The notes under the pieces are model-generated. The model was not told the origin of the DNA and did not search any database. It worked only from the letters and a program-made list of their open reading frames with translations. A DNA stretch of 64,000 nucleotides from Arenibacter sp. 6A1 (GTDB lineage Bacteria > Bacteroidota > Bacteroidia > Flavobacteriales > Flavobacteriaceae), in the NCBI RefSeq assembly GCF_012272855.1, contig NZ_JAAXCQ010000021.1, positions 1 through 64,000 on the forward strand, given 5' to 3'. Shown piece after piece: positions 26,980-35,357 of this stretch. The first letter of the stretch is position 1. Each line of letters begins with the position of its first letter. The position numbers and the translations under genes were made by a program.

Positions 26980-28551
26980 ATGAGTAGTAACGACCTGAAA
27001 GATGAGCTGATACAGCAGTCAAAAAATATTAGCTCGGAAGAAATAGATCATTGTATTTCCATTTTAAATAAATTGGTAGATACCGGCTATGAAGTTTTAG
27101 AGCTTCCAGAAGAAAAAAGGGTGGCTTTGCTAACAGCTGCGGGGAAACTCTCTAGACCTAGCAGGCACGAGTTTAAGCAGCGTAAAAAAGATGCTGCCAA
27201 AGCTGCCAAAAGAAAAATGATAGAGCGCGACAAGCACGCTCGTAAAGAAACCGGAATAAGGAGTGCCAGGGAGGCAGCAGTTTTTGTGGCCCCTAAATTA
27301 TTGACGGCCCCAACTCCGGAACAATTGGAGGGGCGCGAATTGCAATCCCCAAGAAATTGCTATGTCTGCAAGACCGTCTATACGAAGCTGCATCATTTTT
27401 ATGATACCATGTGTCCCGAATGCGGCGATTTTAACTACGCCAAACGCTTTCAAACGGCCGACCTTACCGGACAGGTTGCCATAGTAACCGGTTCTAGGTT
27501 AAAAATAGGGTATCATATCACTTTAATATTATTGCGTGCTGGGGCAACGGTGGTAGCTACTACCCGCTTTCCGGTAGATTCTGCCTTGCGTTTTTCCAAA
27601 GAAGAAGATTTTCACAAATGGGGACATCGATTAAAAATCCATGGCCTCGATCTAAGGCATATTCCGAGCGTAGAAATCTTCTGTAATTTTATTGAACAGC
27701 AGTATGACCGATTGGATATATTGATCAATAACGCGGCACAAACCGTAAGAAGACCGGCAGGATTTTTTCAGCATTTGATGAAAAATGAAGAAATGCCCTA
27801 TGAAACCTTGCCTCCTTTTGCCAAGGAGCTTTTGGCAGATCACAATTTTTGCCTGAATGAATTAAATGCCTTGACAAAGGATACGGCCAGTCCACAAAAC
27901 AATGCCTTGCCCGTTACTTGGCATGCGCCAGAACCAGGGATTGGTATTAGGGCTTCGGCAAAATTGTCACAGATACCGTATAGTTTCGATAGTTCGTTAT
28001 CGGTAAAAGAGGTGTTTCCAGAAGGCCAATTGGATGCCGATCTGCAACAGGTAGATTTAAGGAAAACCAATAGTTGGCGCTTAAAATTAGGGGAAATAGA
28101 AACTCCGGAAATGATAGAAGTACAATTGGTGAATGCTATAGCTCCCTTTGTGCTTTGTAATAGGTTGTCTAAGTTGATGCGTCAGGAGAATACCGGGAAA
28201 AAACATATTATAAACGTATCGGCCATGGAAGGTAAATTTCATAGGTTCTTTAAGGAAGACCGCCATCCGCATACCAATATGGCCAAGGCGGCCCTGAATA
28301 TGATGACGCATACTTCGGCCTTGGATTTTGCCAAGGACGGTGTGTTTATGAACGCCGTGGATACCGGTTGGGTAACCGATGAGGATCCTGCGGAATTGTC
28401 TAAAAGAAAAGTAGAAATTCACGATTTTCAACCGCCTTTGGATATTGTCGACGGTGCGGCAAGGGTACTCGATCCTTTAATTGACGGAATCAATACCGGA
28501 AAACATTGGTGCGGGAAATTTCTAAAAGATTATATGCCAATAGATTGGTAG
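26980..28551 (+). CDS. Zinc-ribbon fused short-chain dehydrogenase with atypical active site
   Basis: The 523-residue two-part protein has a helical, basic N-terminal region (about 1-120) followed by a C-x2-C ... C-x2-C ribbon near 127-148 (CYVCKTVY and MCPECGDF). A Rossmann SDR domain spans about 165-510, with [14 protein letters not shown] (Gly-rich loop TGSxxxIG), LDLRH, and [12 protein letters not shown], where the NNAA motif is intact. At the catalytic site, the usual Tyr-x3-Lys is TNMAK: the lysine is kept but Tyr is Thr. The serine of NVSAMEGK is kept. An insertion of about 100 residues lies after NNAAQT. Homologues with the same layout are known in plants and other bacteria, but a substrate is not established. 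The ATG at 26980 is preferred over the upstream TTG. Confidence 0.82.
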   Translation: MSSNDLKDELIQQSKNISSEEIDHCISILNKLVDTGYEVLELPEEKRVALLTAAGKLSRPSRHEFKQRKKDAAKAAKRKMIERDKHARKETGIRSAREAAVFVAPKLLTAPTPEQLEGRELQSPRNCYVCKTVYTKLHHFYDTMCPECGDFNYAKRFQTADLTGQVAIVTGSRLKIGYHITLILLRAGATVVATTRFPVDSALRFSKEEDFHKWGHRLKIHGLDLRHIPSVEIFCNFIEQQYDRLDILINNAAQTVRRPAGFFQHLMKNEEMPYETLPPFAKELLADHNFCLNELNALTKDTASPQNNALPVTWHAPEPGIGIRASAKLSQIPYSFDSSLSVKEVFPEGQLDADLQQVDLRKTNSWRLKLGEIETPEMIEVQLVNAIAPFVLCNRLSKLMRQENTGKKHIINVSAMEGKFHRFFKEDRHPHTNMAKAALNMMTHTSALDFAKDGVFMNAVDTGWVTDEDPAELSKRKVEIHDFQPPLDIVDGAARVLDPLIDGINTGKHWCGKFLKDYMPIDW

Positions 28552-28582
28552 TCGTGGGCTAGATTCTTTGAGGCTATTTTAT

Positions 28583-28590
28583 TAAATTTG
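28583..28590 (+). promoter_or_regulatory. -7 box of the sterol-desaturase-family gene
   Basis: TAAATTTG (TAnnTTTG) ends 20 bases before the ATG. No -33 box at the right distance was seen. Confidence 0.4.
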
Positions 28591-28610
28591 ATACAATAGC
28601 TCATTAATTT

Positions 28611-29879
28611 ATGGAAGCCTACGCAAAAGCCTTGTTATATGCCATACCTTTTTTTGTGCTTTTACTGAGTATAGAAATAGGGTATGGCTTTTTTGTTAAG
28701 AACCAGAAACACCGGCTCATGGATTCGGTTTCTAGTATTAGCGCCGGCTTAACCAATATTATAAAGGATTCTCTTGGGCTGGCCGTTATAGTTATTTCCT
28801 ATCCTTTCTTAGAATCGCATGTAGCGCTCATTTCTTTAGAGGCTACGTGGTTGGTCTGGGGCATTGCATTTTTGACCTTGGATTTTGCTGGCTATTGGAA
28901 CCATCGCTTAAGCCATAGGGTGAATATATTCTGGAACCAACATGTTATTCACCATAGTAGTGAAGAATTTAACCTGGCCTGTGCGCTGCGGCAACCGGTA
29001 TCTAATTTAATAGGGTACTTTTCCCTCTTCTTACTTCCAGCTGCCGTTCTTGGCGTTCCTTCTGTGGTTATCGCGGTGTTGGCGCCAATACATCTGTTTG
29101 CACAGTTTTGGTATCATACCCAGCATATAGGTAAGATGGGATGGGTAGAGTATGTTCTGGTGACGCCTTCCCAACACAGGGTACACCATGCTATAAATCC
29201 CGAATATATCGATAAGAATTTAGGGCAGATACTCTGTATATGGGATAGGATGTTCGGTACTTTTCAGGAAGAACTAAAGGAAGTGCCTCCTCAATATGGG
29301 GTGTTAAAACCAGTGGCTACTTGGAATCCTTTCCTGATAAATTTTCAACATTTTTGGCTATTGTTGCAAGATGCCTGGCGTACCCGTAAGATTTGGGACA
29401 AATGCAGAATATGGTTTATGCCTACTGGTTGGAGGCCTCTAGATGTTCAGGAGAAATTTCCGGTGACCATTATTAATGACGTATACCGATTTAACAAATA
29501 TCAACCCATGGCTTCTAACCTCCTAAAGGGTTATGCGGTTTTTCAGTTGTCCGTGGTCCTGTTGCTAATGATGTTTATGTTTTTTAACTACTCGGAAATA
29601 GGCTTTAACCGCCTTCTTTTATATGGCGGATTCTTGTTTTTAAGTATTTATGGCTATTCCGCCCTCATGGATAGGGAAAAATATGCTGTTGGCTTAGAGA
29701 TCTTCCGTGCCGCGCTAGGTATTATGCTAATTCTATTTTCCGGCGATTGGTTTGGGATAAATGCCCTTGTGCCTTACGGGGCTTTCGCGGTGTTGGCTTA
29801 TTTGGTGCTTACCGTGGTAGGCGCCGTTTATTTTACCTATCTCGAAAAATATAGCAGTTTGGATAGTCGTATAGGGTAG
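28611..29879 (+). CDS. Sterol desaturase / fatty acid hydroxylase family membrane protein
   Basis: The 422-residue integral membrane protein has about eight to nine hydrophobic helices. The di-iron histidine clusters of the fatty acid hydroxylase superfamily are visible: HRLSHR near 97, HVIHHSSEEFN near 110, HTQHIGKMGW near 172 and QHRVHHAINPEY near 192. The C-terminal 150 residues form an extra membrane domain beyond the usual 250-300-residue core, as in some Bacteroidota and alkylglycerol monooxygenase-like members. The likely reaction is O2-dependent hydroxylation or desaturation of a lipid; the substrate is unknown. No operon partner is evident. Confidence 0.87.
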   Translation: MEAYAKALLYAIPFFVLLLSIEIGYGFFVKNQKHRLMDSVSSISAGLTNIIKDSLGLAVIVISYPFLESHVALISLEATWLVWGIAFLTLDFAGYWNHRLSHRVNIFWNQHVIHHSSEEFNLACALRQPVSNLIGYFSLFLLPAAVLGVPSVVIAVLAPIHLFAQFWYHTQHIGKMGWVEYVLVTPSQHRVHHAINPEYIDKNLGQILCIWDRMFGTFQEELKEVPPQYGVLKPVATWNPFLINFQHFWLLLQDAWRTRKIWDKCRIWFMPTGWRPLDVQEKFPVTIINDVYRFNKYQPMASNLLKGYAVFQLSVVLLLMMFMFFNYSEIGFNRLLLYGGFLFLSIYGYSALMDREKYAVGLEIFRAALGIMLILFSGDWFGINALVPYGAFAVLAYLVLTVVGAVYFTYLEKYSSLDSRIG

Positions 29880-29989
29880 TGGTGCGTGGTGTTATAAGTG
29901 CTGGGCTGTCTTCGGAACTGCAATGAGCAGCAATGGTCTTGTAGCGCTTGTAATAATTTTAAAATGAACGGCCTGGTTTATTGCTCTTT

Positions 29990-30081
29990 GGGCGTTCCCC
30001 TGTCGGGTCGCTCTTTTCGCTGTATCTTTTTTAGGAGCCCTATGGCCTCCCAAAAAAGGATGCCGCTGCAATAGCTAACGC
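29990..30081 (+). repeat. Intergenic repeat element, copy 1
   Basis: It begins GGGCGTTCCC, contains TCGGGTCG, CGCTGTATC and an inner hairpin (TTTTTTAGGAG / CTCCCAAAAAA), and ends GGATGCCGCTGC then CTAACGC. The same ends are found in reverse orientation at 30297-30376. Confidence 0.7.
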
Positions 30082-30090
30082 TTTTTTTAA

Positions 30091-30126
30091 TTTGCAATAA
30101 GCAGTTTGCAATAAGCAGTTTGCAAT
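30091..30126. repeat. 14-base tandem repeat
   Basis: TTTGCAATAAGCAG occurs twice in tandem (30091-30104, 30105-30118) plus a partial third TTTGCAAT. The gap it sits in is otherwise unremarkable. Confidence 0.85.
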
Positions 30127-30296
30127 TAACAATGTTTAAAAAGGTCAACGCTATTCAGGGTAGTACATCAAATCAGTTATCTTGTTATCCAGCTAATAAC
30201 AATGGCCCCATAATCACCAATAACCATGTGCAAATATTAAAGTGAGCTCCTTCTCTAATGGTTGCATCGAAAAATTGTTTCATTTCCATTGTAAAA

Positions 30297-30376
30297 GCGT
30301 TAGGGACCGCGGCGGCATCCCCGCAGCAACGCAAGGGATATAGCCAAGGGCCCGCCCGACGAAGGAGGGAACGCCC
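30297..30376 (-). repeat. Intergenic repeat element, copy 2 (inverted)
   Basis: Read on the minus strand it runs GGGCGTTCCCTCC..., TCGGGCGGG, GGCTATATCCC, then GGATGCCGCCGC and CTAACGC. Ends and internal order match copy 1, with a different middle. Confidence 0.7.
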
Positions 30377-30446
30377 AAATTAATAAGCTAAATAGAAATA
30401 GGGGAGGTAGTATGTAACTGCTGGAGGATGATAAACAGCACATAAA

Positions 30447-30474
30447 AAAAGCAAGAGTGGTGTTACTCTTGCTT
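30447..30474 (-). terminator. Terminator of the cdsA-psd-ACBP operon
   Basis: Read on the minus strand, AAGCAAGAGT / ACTCTTGCTT with a 6-base loop is followed by TTTTTT. The first arm overlaps the last codons of the ACBP gene. Confidence 0.85.
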
Positions 30475-30729
30475 CTTAATTTCTTTTTTGACCAGGAGAA
30501 TGTATTTTTCCATCGCTTCTTCAATACTGACGTTTTTAGCCTGAATTAAGGCATTTGCCTTAAAAGCATTGATTAAGGGAGTTTTGCTTCCTGGATGACT
30601 AGAATTGCGACTGGCAATTTTAAAATATGCGTACAATTTTAATAATAAGTCTGCTGGTAAAGGATCTGTATAGCCATTGACAAAATTGACCGCTTCTAAA
30701 AATTCTTCTTCTAATTTATCAGTCTTCAT
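30463..30729 (-). CDS. Acyl-CoA-binding protein
   Basis: The 88-residue four-helix ACBP-fold protein binds and carries long-chain acyl-CoA esters in the cytoplasm. Visible family marks are the FLEAVNFVN helix, LLLKLYAYFKIASRN (the KLYxxxKxA ligand helix), and FKANALIQAKNVSIEEAMEKYI. Bacterial ACBPs are uncommon outside Bacteroidota and a few others. It overlaps the psd gene end by 11 bases and is the last gene of the rsfS-ftsH-LUD-cdsA-psd run, which fits a role in lipid supply. Confidence 0.9.
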   Translation of the reverse strand: MKTDKLEEEFLEAVNFVNGYTDPLPADLLLKLYAYFKIASRNSSHPGSKTPLINAFKANALIQAKNVSIEEAMEKYILLVKKEIKKQE

Positions 30730-31393
30730 TTTCCTTTTTAATCCTAGTAGTTGCTATACAAGTTTTGGCGCCAATAACCTTCTGGTTTAACTTAACCGTA
30801 ATGGCAGCGTCCAAAGGTAAGAACAAATCTACTCTTGAACCAAATTTAATGAACCCGGCATCGTCTCCTTGCTGAACACTTTCGCCTACTTCGGCATAGT
30901 TTACAATACGACGCGCCAAGGCACCTGCAATTTGGCGATAAAGGACATCTCCAAATTTAGGGGTGTTAATAACGACTGTTGTTCTTTCGTTTTCCTCGCT
31001 GGCTTTTGGGTGCCAGGCTACTAAGTATTTTCCAGGATGGTATTTGGAAAATTTTATCTGTCCGCTGGCAGCATATCTTGTGACATGTACGTTAACAGGC
31101 GACATAAAGATAGATACCTGAATACGTTTGTCTTTAAAATATTCGTTTTCCTCAACTTCTTCAATTACTACTACCTTGCCATCTACAGGAGCCAGGATAT
31201 CATCAAAAGACTTGGCGGGCTTGCGGGTGGGGTTTCTAAAAAATTGTAGAATTAGAATTAAAATTACTAAAGCTAAAATTTGTACGCTCATTTGTAACCA
31301 TGGGATGGTTATAAATTGGTTTGCCAATAATACAGTAACAGCCACTAACAAAAAGGTAGTGATAATAATTCTTTGGCCTTCTTTATGAAACAT
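30719..31393 (-). CDS. psd: Phosphatidylserine decarboxylase family protein
   Basis: This pyruvoyl enzyme makes phosphatidylethanolamine from phosphatidylserine at the membrane. It has 224 residues, the short (archaeal/Bacteroidota) form. Two N-terminal membrane helices (about 8-48) precede the core: APVDGKVV, SIFMSPVNVHVTRYAASG, KYHPGKYLVAWHPKASEENERT (read across) and FIKFGSRVDLFLP. The Gly-Ser in KFGSRVD is the predicted self-cleavage site giving the pyruvoyl group. It overlaps cdsA by 11 bases upstream and ACBP by 11 bases downstream, indicating tight translational coupling. Confidence 0.93.
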   Translation of the reverse strand: MFHKEGQRIIITTFLLVAVTVLLANQFITIPWLQMSVQILALVILILILQFFRNPTRKPAKSFDDILAPVDGKVVVIEEVEENEYFKDKRIQVSIFMSPVNVHVTRYAASGQIKFSKYHPGKYLVAWHPKASEENERTTVVINTPKFGDVLYRQIAGALARRIVNYAEVGESVQQGDDAGFIKFGSRVDLFLPLDAAITVKLNQKVIGAKTCIATTRIKKENED

Positions 31394-32186
31394 GGGTAAA
31401 AATAATTAAAGTTAAATATGCAAATGGTGCAGCAAACACCAAACTATCCAAACGATCGAGCATTCCACCGTGTCCCGGTAAAATAGCCCCGCTATCTTTT
31501 ACTCCTGCGGCCCTTTTGAACTTAGATTCAATGAGATCGCCCAAACTACCTGTTAGTACAATGATAGAAGCGAGTATCAGCCATTGAATAAGAGAAATGT
31601 TAGTTTCGTACTTAGACATAAAATAGGCGCCAATCAACGCAAATACAAAGCCTCCCATTGTGCCTTCTATAGTTTTCTTTGGGGAAATAGAGGGGAACAA
31701 TTTATGTTTCCCTATGCTTTTTCCTACCAAGTAGGCAAAGGTATCGTTTATCCAGATAAGAATGAACACTCCCATGATTAAAAACTGCGCGAAATCATTA
31801 TCCTTGTAAGGAATCATTGTTAGGAAAATACAGCCACCGCCAATATAAAATAGGCCAATGAAAAATTTTTGGATGTTGGTAAATAACTTGTCCTTACCAG
31901 AAAATAGATAGTACAGTAGTATAAAATTAACACTGATGGTAGCCAACATCAGAAGGTTGATCAGGATTTTGTCCTGAACAAGGTAGATATAGGCCCACCA
32001 TAGGGCCAAATACGCTACAAAAATATAGTAGCCTCTTAATTTAACCATCCGTTTGTACTCGTACAAACAAGTAAGTCCGAAGGTCATAAATAAAAAGTCG
32101 AATGCATCGGAACTTAGGAATATAGCAGAAAGCAGTAAAAATACATATACTGCACCCGTAAGTAGGCGCCTTAAAATTTCTCTCAT
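31383..32186 (-). CDS. cdsA: Phosphatidate cytidylyltransferase
   Basis: CdsA makes CDP-diacylglycerol from phosphatidate and CTP, the precursor for phosphatidylserine and other phospholipids. It has 267 residues with about eight membrane helices. The C-terminal CDS signature is complete: SLGDLIESKFKRAAGVKD then GAILPGHGGMLDRLDSL, with the metal-binding Asp residues. NDTFAYLVGKSIGKHKLFP precedes it. It begins 1 base after the LUD gene and overlaps psd, so substrate production and use are encoded together. Confidence 0.95.
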   Translation of the reverse strand: MREILRRLLTGAVYVFLLLSAIFLSSDAFDFLFMTFGLTCLYEYKRMVKLRGYYIFVAYLALWWAYIYLVQDKILINLLMLATISVNFILLYYLFSGKDKLFTNIQKFFIGLFYIGGGCIFLTMIPYKDNDFAQFLIMGVFILIWINDTFAYLVGKSIGKHKLFPSISPKKTIEGTMGGFVFALIGAYFMSKYETNISLIQWLILASIIVLTGSLGDLIESKFKRAAGVKDSGAILPGHGGMLDRLDSLVFAAPFAYLTLIIFTHVS

Positions 32187-32187
32187 G

Positions 32188-32802
32188 TTATAGGTCTTCC
32201 AGAAGTAACAGATAAAGATTTTTAGAACTACTTCCGTAAGTTAAGAAATCATCTGAATTATCGGGTGTTGGCTGGAAATGTTTAATAGTCGTAATATTTG
32301 TAGGGATAGAATTCTTGTACTTCTTTTTTATAATCTTTAATCCTTCGCCAATATTTTCTATCATTTGGCTGGTAGTAGCAAAGACAATTAAATTAGAAGG
32401 TAAATCGTGCAGTTTTCTTTCCTTTAATTGGTTTTCACTAACTAATATGGAACCGTTTTGAGCTATTAAATGCTCGCAGGTGGTGAAAAAAACATCGCTT
32501 TTATTAGGCTTGTCTGTGAAATTAATGTCCTGACTAGAAAATTTCTCTATCAGTCTTGGATCCATTGAGAAGAATGTCTGGTCTTGCCATTCGTTCTCAA
32601 TGATTATTTTGTCCAAGGTGCTGTAAATTTCGTCAATAGAGTCGCAATACAGGAACTTTCCGCCGTTTTGTTTAAAATTCATAGTGAACTTTTCGTCAAC
32701 CGGGATATCCAATGCGGGCATATGCATGCCTCTGGTTTCCACAGTTTCTTTGGGAACTTTCTTTTTTCCTCCCCCGAAAAGTATATTATATAATTTCTTC
32801 AA
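32188..32802 (-). CDS. LUD (LutC/YkgG-like) domain protein
   Basis: The 204-residue soluble protein has a LUD-type core (about 50-200): FLYCDSIDEIYSTLDKI, then FFTTCEHLIAQNGSILVSENQ, the signature of the LutC-related fold. The N-terminus is a short basic segment (LFGGGKKKVPKE). The start is TTG at 32802; no ATG lies upstream in frame and the next Met is after residue 25. In flavobacteria this gene is regularly found between ftsH and cdsA, away from the lactate-utilisation genes of classical LutC, so lactate metabolism should not be assumed. Function unknown. Confidence 0.8.
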   Translation of the reverse strand: MKKLYNILFGGGKKKVPKETVETRGMHMPALDIPVDEKFTMNFKQNGGKFLYCDSIDEIYSTLDKIIIENEWQDQTFFSMDPRLIEKFSSQDINFTDKPNKSDVFFTTCEHLIAQNGSILVSENQLKERKLHDLPSNLIVFATTSQMIENIGEGLKIIKKKYKNSIPTNITTIKHFQPTPDNSDDFLTYGSSSKNLYLLLLEDL

Positions 32803-32861
32803 AATTAAAAAGAGTTCTTATTATGTACTCATAAACCATTAAAAACAAATAAATTACTGGT

Positions 32862-34877
32862 TTATTTTTCAGGTTCTGATTCAGTTTCCGATTCGGTTTC
32901 CGATTGCAGTTTCTCTTGGGTGGATTTTTCCTCCAATGCTGCTTCAGCTTCCAATAGATCTTTCTCAAAGGGTCGTTTTCCGAAAATCTTTTCCAAATCG
33001 TCCTTAAATATAACTTCTTTTTCTAACAAACGCTCTGCTAACTCTGTAAGTTTATCTTTATTGTTCGATAATAACTCTATGGCTCTGATATATTGTTCTT
33101 CAATAAGCTTAGAGATTTCCTTGTCAATAGTCAGTGCTGTTTGCTCACTATACGGTTTAGAGAAGCCATATTCGTTCTGACCTGAGGAATCGTAATACGT
33201 TAAGTTTCCAATTTCATCATTCAGACCATAGATGGTAACCATAGCTCTTGCTTGTTTGGTCACTTTTTCTAAATCGCTTAATGCTCCTGTCGAAATTTCG
33301 TCAAAAATCACTTTCTCTGCAGCTCTACCTCCTAAGGTAGCACACATTTCGTCCTTCATTTGATCTGGACGTACAATTAAGCGCTCTTCCGGTAAATACC
33401 AAGCGGCTCCTAAGGATTGTCCTCTAGGAACAATAGTAACCTTAACCAATGGAGCAGCGTGCTCTAGCATCCAGCTTACCGTGGCATGTCCTGCCTCGTG
33501 GTAGGCGATGGTCTTTTTCTCTCTTGGCGTTATTATTTTGTTCTTTTTCTCTAATCCGCCAACAATTCTGTCTACGGCGTCCAAGAAATCTTGTTTGTTT
33601 ACGGCTTTCTTTTCCTTACGGGCAGCAATTAAGGCTGCTTCGTTACAAACATTGGCAATATCGGCACCCGAGAAGCCCGGAGTTTGTTTTGCCAAGAAAT
33701 CTACATCTAGGGTTTCTGCCGTTTTAATAGGTCTTAAATGGACCTCGAAAATCTCTTTACGCTCTCTGATGTCTGGTAAATCTACATAGATCTGTCTGTC
33801 AAATCTACCAGCTCTCATCAAAGCCTTGTCCAATACATCGGCACGGTTGGTGGCCGCCAATACAATAACATTGGTATTGGTTCCAAAACCATCCATTTCT
33901 GTCAATAACTGGTTAAGGGTATTTTCTCTTTCATCGTTAGACCCGGTGAAATTGCTTTTCCCTCTTGCCCTACCTATGGCATCAATCTCATCAATAAAGA
34001 TTATAGCAGGAGATTTGTCCTTTGCTTGTTTAAACAGGTCTCTTACCCTAGAAGCACCAACTCCTACGAACATCTCGACAAAATCGGAACCAGATAGAGA
34101 GAAGAAAGGAACCTTTGCTTCACCGGCAACAGCCTTGGCCAATAAGGTTTTTCCCGTTCCCGGAGGGCCTACCAATAAAGCTCCCTTAGGAATTTTTCCT
34201 CCTAAAGAGGTATATTTATCTGGGTTCTTAAGGAACTCTACGATTTCTTCGATTTCTTCCTTGGCCCCTTCCAGACCCGCAACATCCTTAAAAGAAGTTC
34301 TGGTATCTGTCTTTTCGTCAAATAGTTTTGCTTTAGATTTCCCTATGTTAAAGATCTGTCCGCCTGCACCACCACCGGCACCACCAGACATTCTTCGCAT
34401 AAGGTATAACCATATCCCAATAATAAGTACAAATGGCAACAGGGTGATAATAAAGTCAGTCAATAAATTAGATTCTGACTCAAAAGTCACAACGGTTCCA
34501 GTTAGCTCATTATCTTCCTTGATCTTGTTGATAGTTTGTTCAAAAATCGCCTGATCACCATAATTGACAATATATTGTGGCGATGCCGTAGCACTTAATG
34601 AAAATGGCTGGCCCGAAACATCTTTGTGTACATCTTTCGCCAAAGCTTCTTCCGTTAGGTAAATTTTGGCCTGATGGGTGTTTATAATCGCCTGGATTTT
34701 GCTAATGTCCCCATTGCGAAGATATTCTTGAACTTCGGAAATACTAGCCTTTTTGGTGTTGGAGAAATTACCGCTGCCAAAAAATTGAAAACCAATTAAT
34801 AAAATTGCTATTAAACCATAAATCCACCAAGTGTTGAATTTTGGCTTATTTGGAGTTGAATTGTTGTCTTTTGCCAT
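32862..34877 (-). CDS. ftsH: ATP-dependent zinc metalloprotease FtsH
   Basis: This is the membrane-anchored AAA+ protease for membrane-protein quality control and for regulated turnover of lipid-A enzymes. It has 671 residues. There are two membrane helices (WWIYGLIAILLIGFQFF at about 17-33 and FIITLLPFVLIIGIWLYL at about 140-158) flanking the periplasmic domain. The AAA domain follows, with Walker A GPPGTGKT near 236, Walker B IIFIDEIDAIG and the SRH region ATNRADVLDKALMRAGRFDR. The zinc site is HEAGH near 460. The C-terminus is acidic (SETESETESEPEK-like repeats). It is 10 bases downstream of rsfS. Confidence 0.97.
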   Translation of the reverse strand: MAKDNNSTPNKPKFNTWWIYGLIAILLIGFQFFGSGNFSNTKKASISEVQEYLRNGDISKIQAIINTHQAKIYLTEEALAKDVHKDVSGQPFSLSATASPQYIVNYGDQAIFEQTINKIKEDNELTGTVVTFESESNLLTDFIITLLPFVLIIGIWLYLMRRMSGGAGGGAGGQIFNIGKSKAKLFDEKTDTRTSFKDVAGLEGAKEEIEEIVEFLKNPDKYTSLGGKIPKGALLVGPPGTGKTLLAKAVAGEAKVPFFSLSGSDFVEMFVGVGASRVRDLFKQAKDKSPAIIFIDEIDAIGRARGKSNFTGSNDERENTLNQLLTEMDGFGTNTNVIVLAATNRADVLDKALMRAGRFDRQIYVDLPDIRERKEIFEVHLRPIKTAETLDVDFLAKQTPGFSGADIANVCNEAALIAARKEKKAVNKQDFLDAVDRIVGGLEKKNKIITPREKKTIAYHEAGHATVSWMLEHAAPLVKVTIVPRGQSLGAAWYLPEERLIVRPDQMKDEMCATLGGRAAEKVIFDEISTGALSDLEKVTKQARAMVTIYGLNDEIGNLTYYDSSGQNEYGFSKPYSEQTALTIDKEISKLIEEQYIRAIELLSNNKDKLTELAERLLEKEVIFKDDLEKIFGKRPFEKDLLEAEAALEEKSTQEKLQSETESETESEPEK

Positions 34878-34886
34878 TATATATTT

Positions 34887-35264
34887 TTACTGATTGAAAC
34901 TACTTTCAATGGAGGTGACTTTGGCATCGCCCCAAAGTCCTTCAATGTCATAATAAGTTCGCGCATGTTTTTGAAACACGTGTACAACGACATTTACATA
35001 GTCCATTAATATCCATTCGGCGTTATCGGATCCTTCGACATGCCAAGGCTTGTCATGGATGGCCTTGCTTACTGTTTTTTGGACGGAGCCTACTATGGCG
35101 TTTACGTGGGTGTTGGAAGTACCATTACAAATTATAAAGTAGTCACAAACCGTATTTTCAATTTCTCTTAGATCAAGTATATTTATATCGTGCCCTTTAA
35201 CATCTTCTATTCCAGTTAAAATTAAAGCAATTAACTCATCTACACTACTTTTTCTATTTTGCAT
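34887..35264 (-). CDS. rsfS: Ribosomal silencing factor RsfS
   Basis: The 125-residue RsfS/Iojap protein binds uL14 and blocks 30S-50S joining during nutrient limitation. Conserved elements are ILDLREIENTVCDYFIICNGTSNTHV at about 25-50 (read across), KPWHVEGSDNAEWILMDYVNVVVHVF and the end of the domain TYYDIEGLWGDA. It is the first gene of the envelope operon, with a -7 box 20 bases upstream, and is divergent from birA. Confidence 0.93.
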   Translation of the reverse strand: MQNRKSSVDELIALILTGIEDVKGHDINILDLREIENTVCDYFIICNGTSNTHVNAIVGSVQKTVSKAIHDKPWHVEGSDNAEWILMDYVNVVVHVFQKHARTYYDIEGLWGDAKVTSIESSFNQ

Positions 35265-35283
35265 TCAAAAAATTTAATTTTTA

Positions 35284-35291
35284 CAAAGTTA
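35284..35291 (-). promoter_or_regulatory. -7 box of the rsfS-ftsH-cdsA operon
   Basis: The minus strand reads TAACTTTG (TAnnTTTG), ending 20 bases before the rsfS ATG. No -33 element at the right spacing is clear in the T-rich upstream tract. Confidence 0.45.
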
Positions 35292-35311
35292 TTGTTTTTT
35301 TGTTTTTTTAA

Positions 35312-35330
35312 CTATTGTTTTTAACAATAG
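35312..35330. promoter_or_regulatory. Palindrome between rsfS and birA
   Basis: CTATTGTT-TTT-AACAATAG is a perfect inverted repeat with a 3-base spacer, near the -35 region of the rsfS promoter and 28 bases before the birA ATG. It is a candidate operator for either gene; BirA here has no DNA-binding domain and is not an obvious ligand. Confidence 0.4.
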
Positions 35331-35357
35331 ATTATAGAATTTTCCATAAGATTGTAC

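Larger units (their letters stand above)
29880..30446. other. Gene-free island with repeat elements
   Basis: No credible coding frame or RNA gene is seen in about 570 bases. It holds an inverted pair of a degenerate GC-rich element (29990-30081 and 30297-30376) and a 14-base tandem repeat between them. Local composition is richer in GC than the flanks within the elements. Confidence 0.7.
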
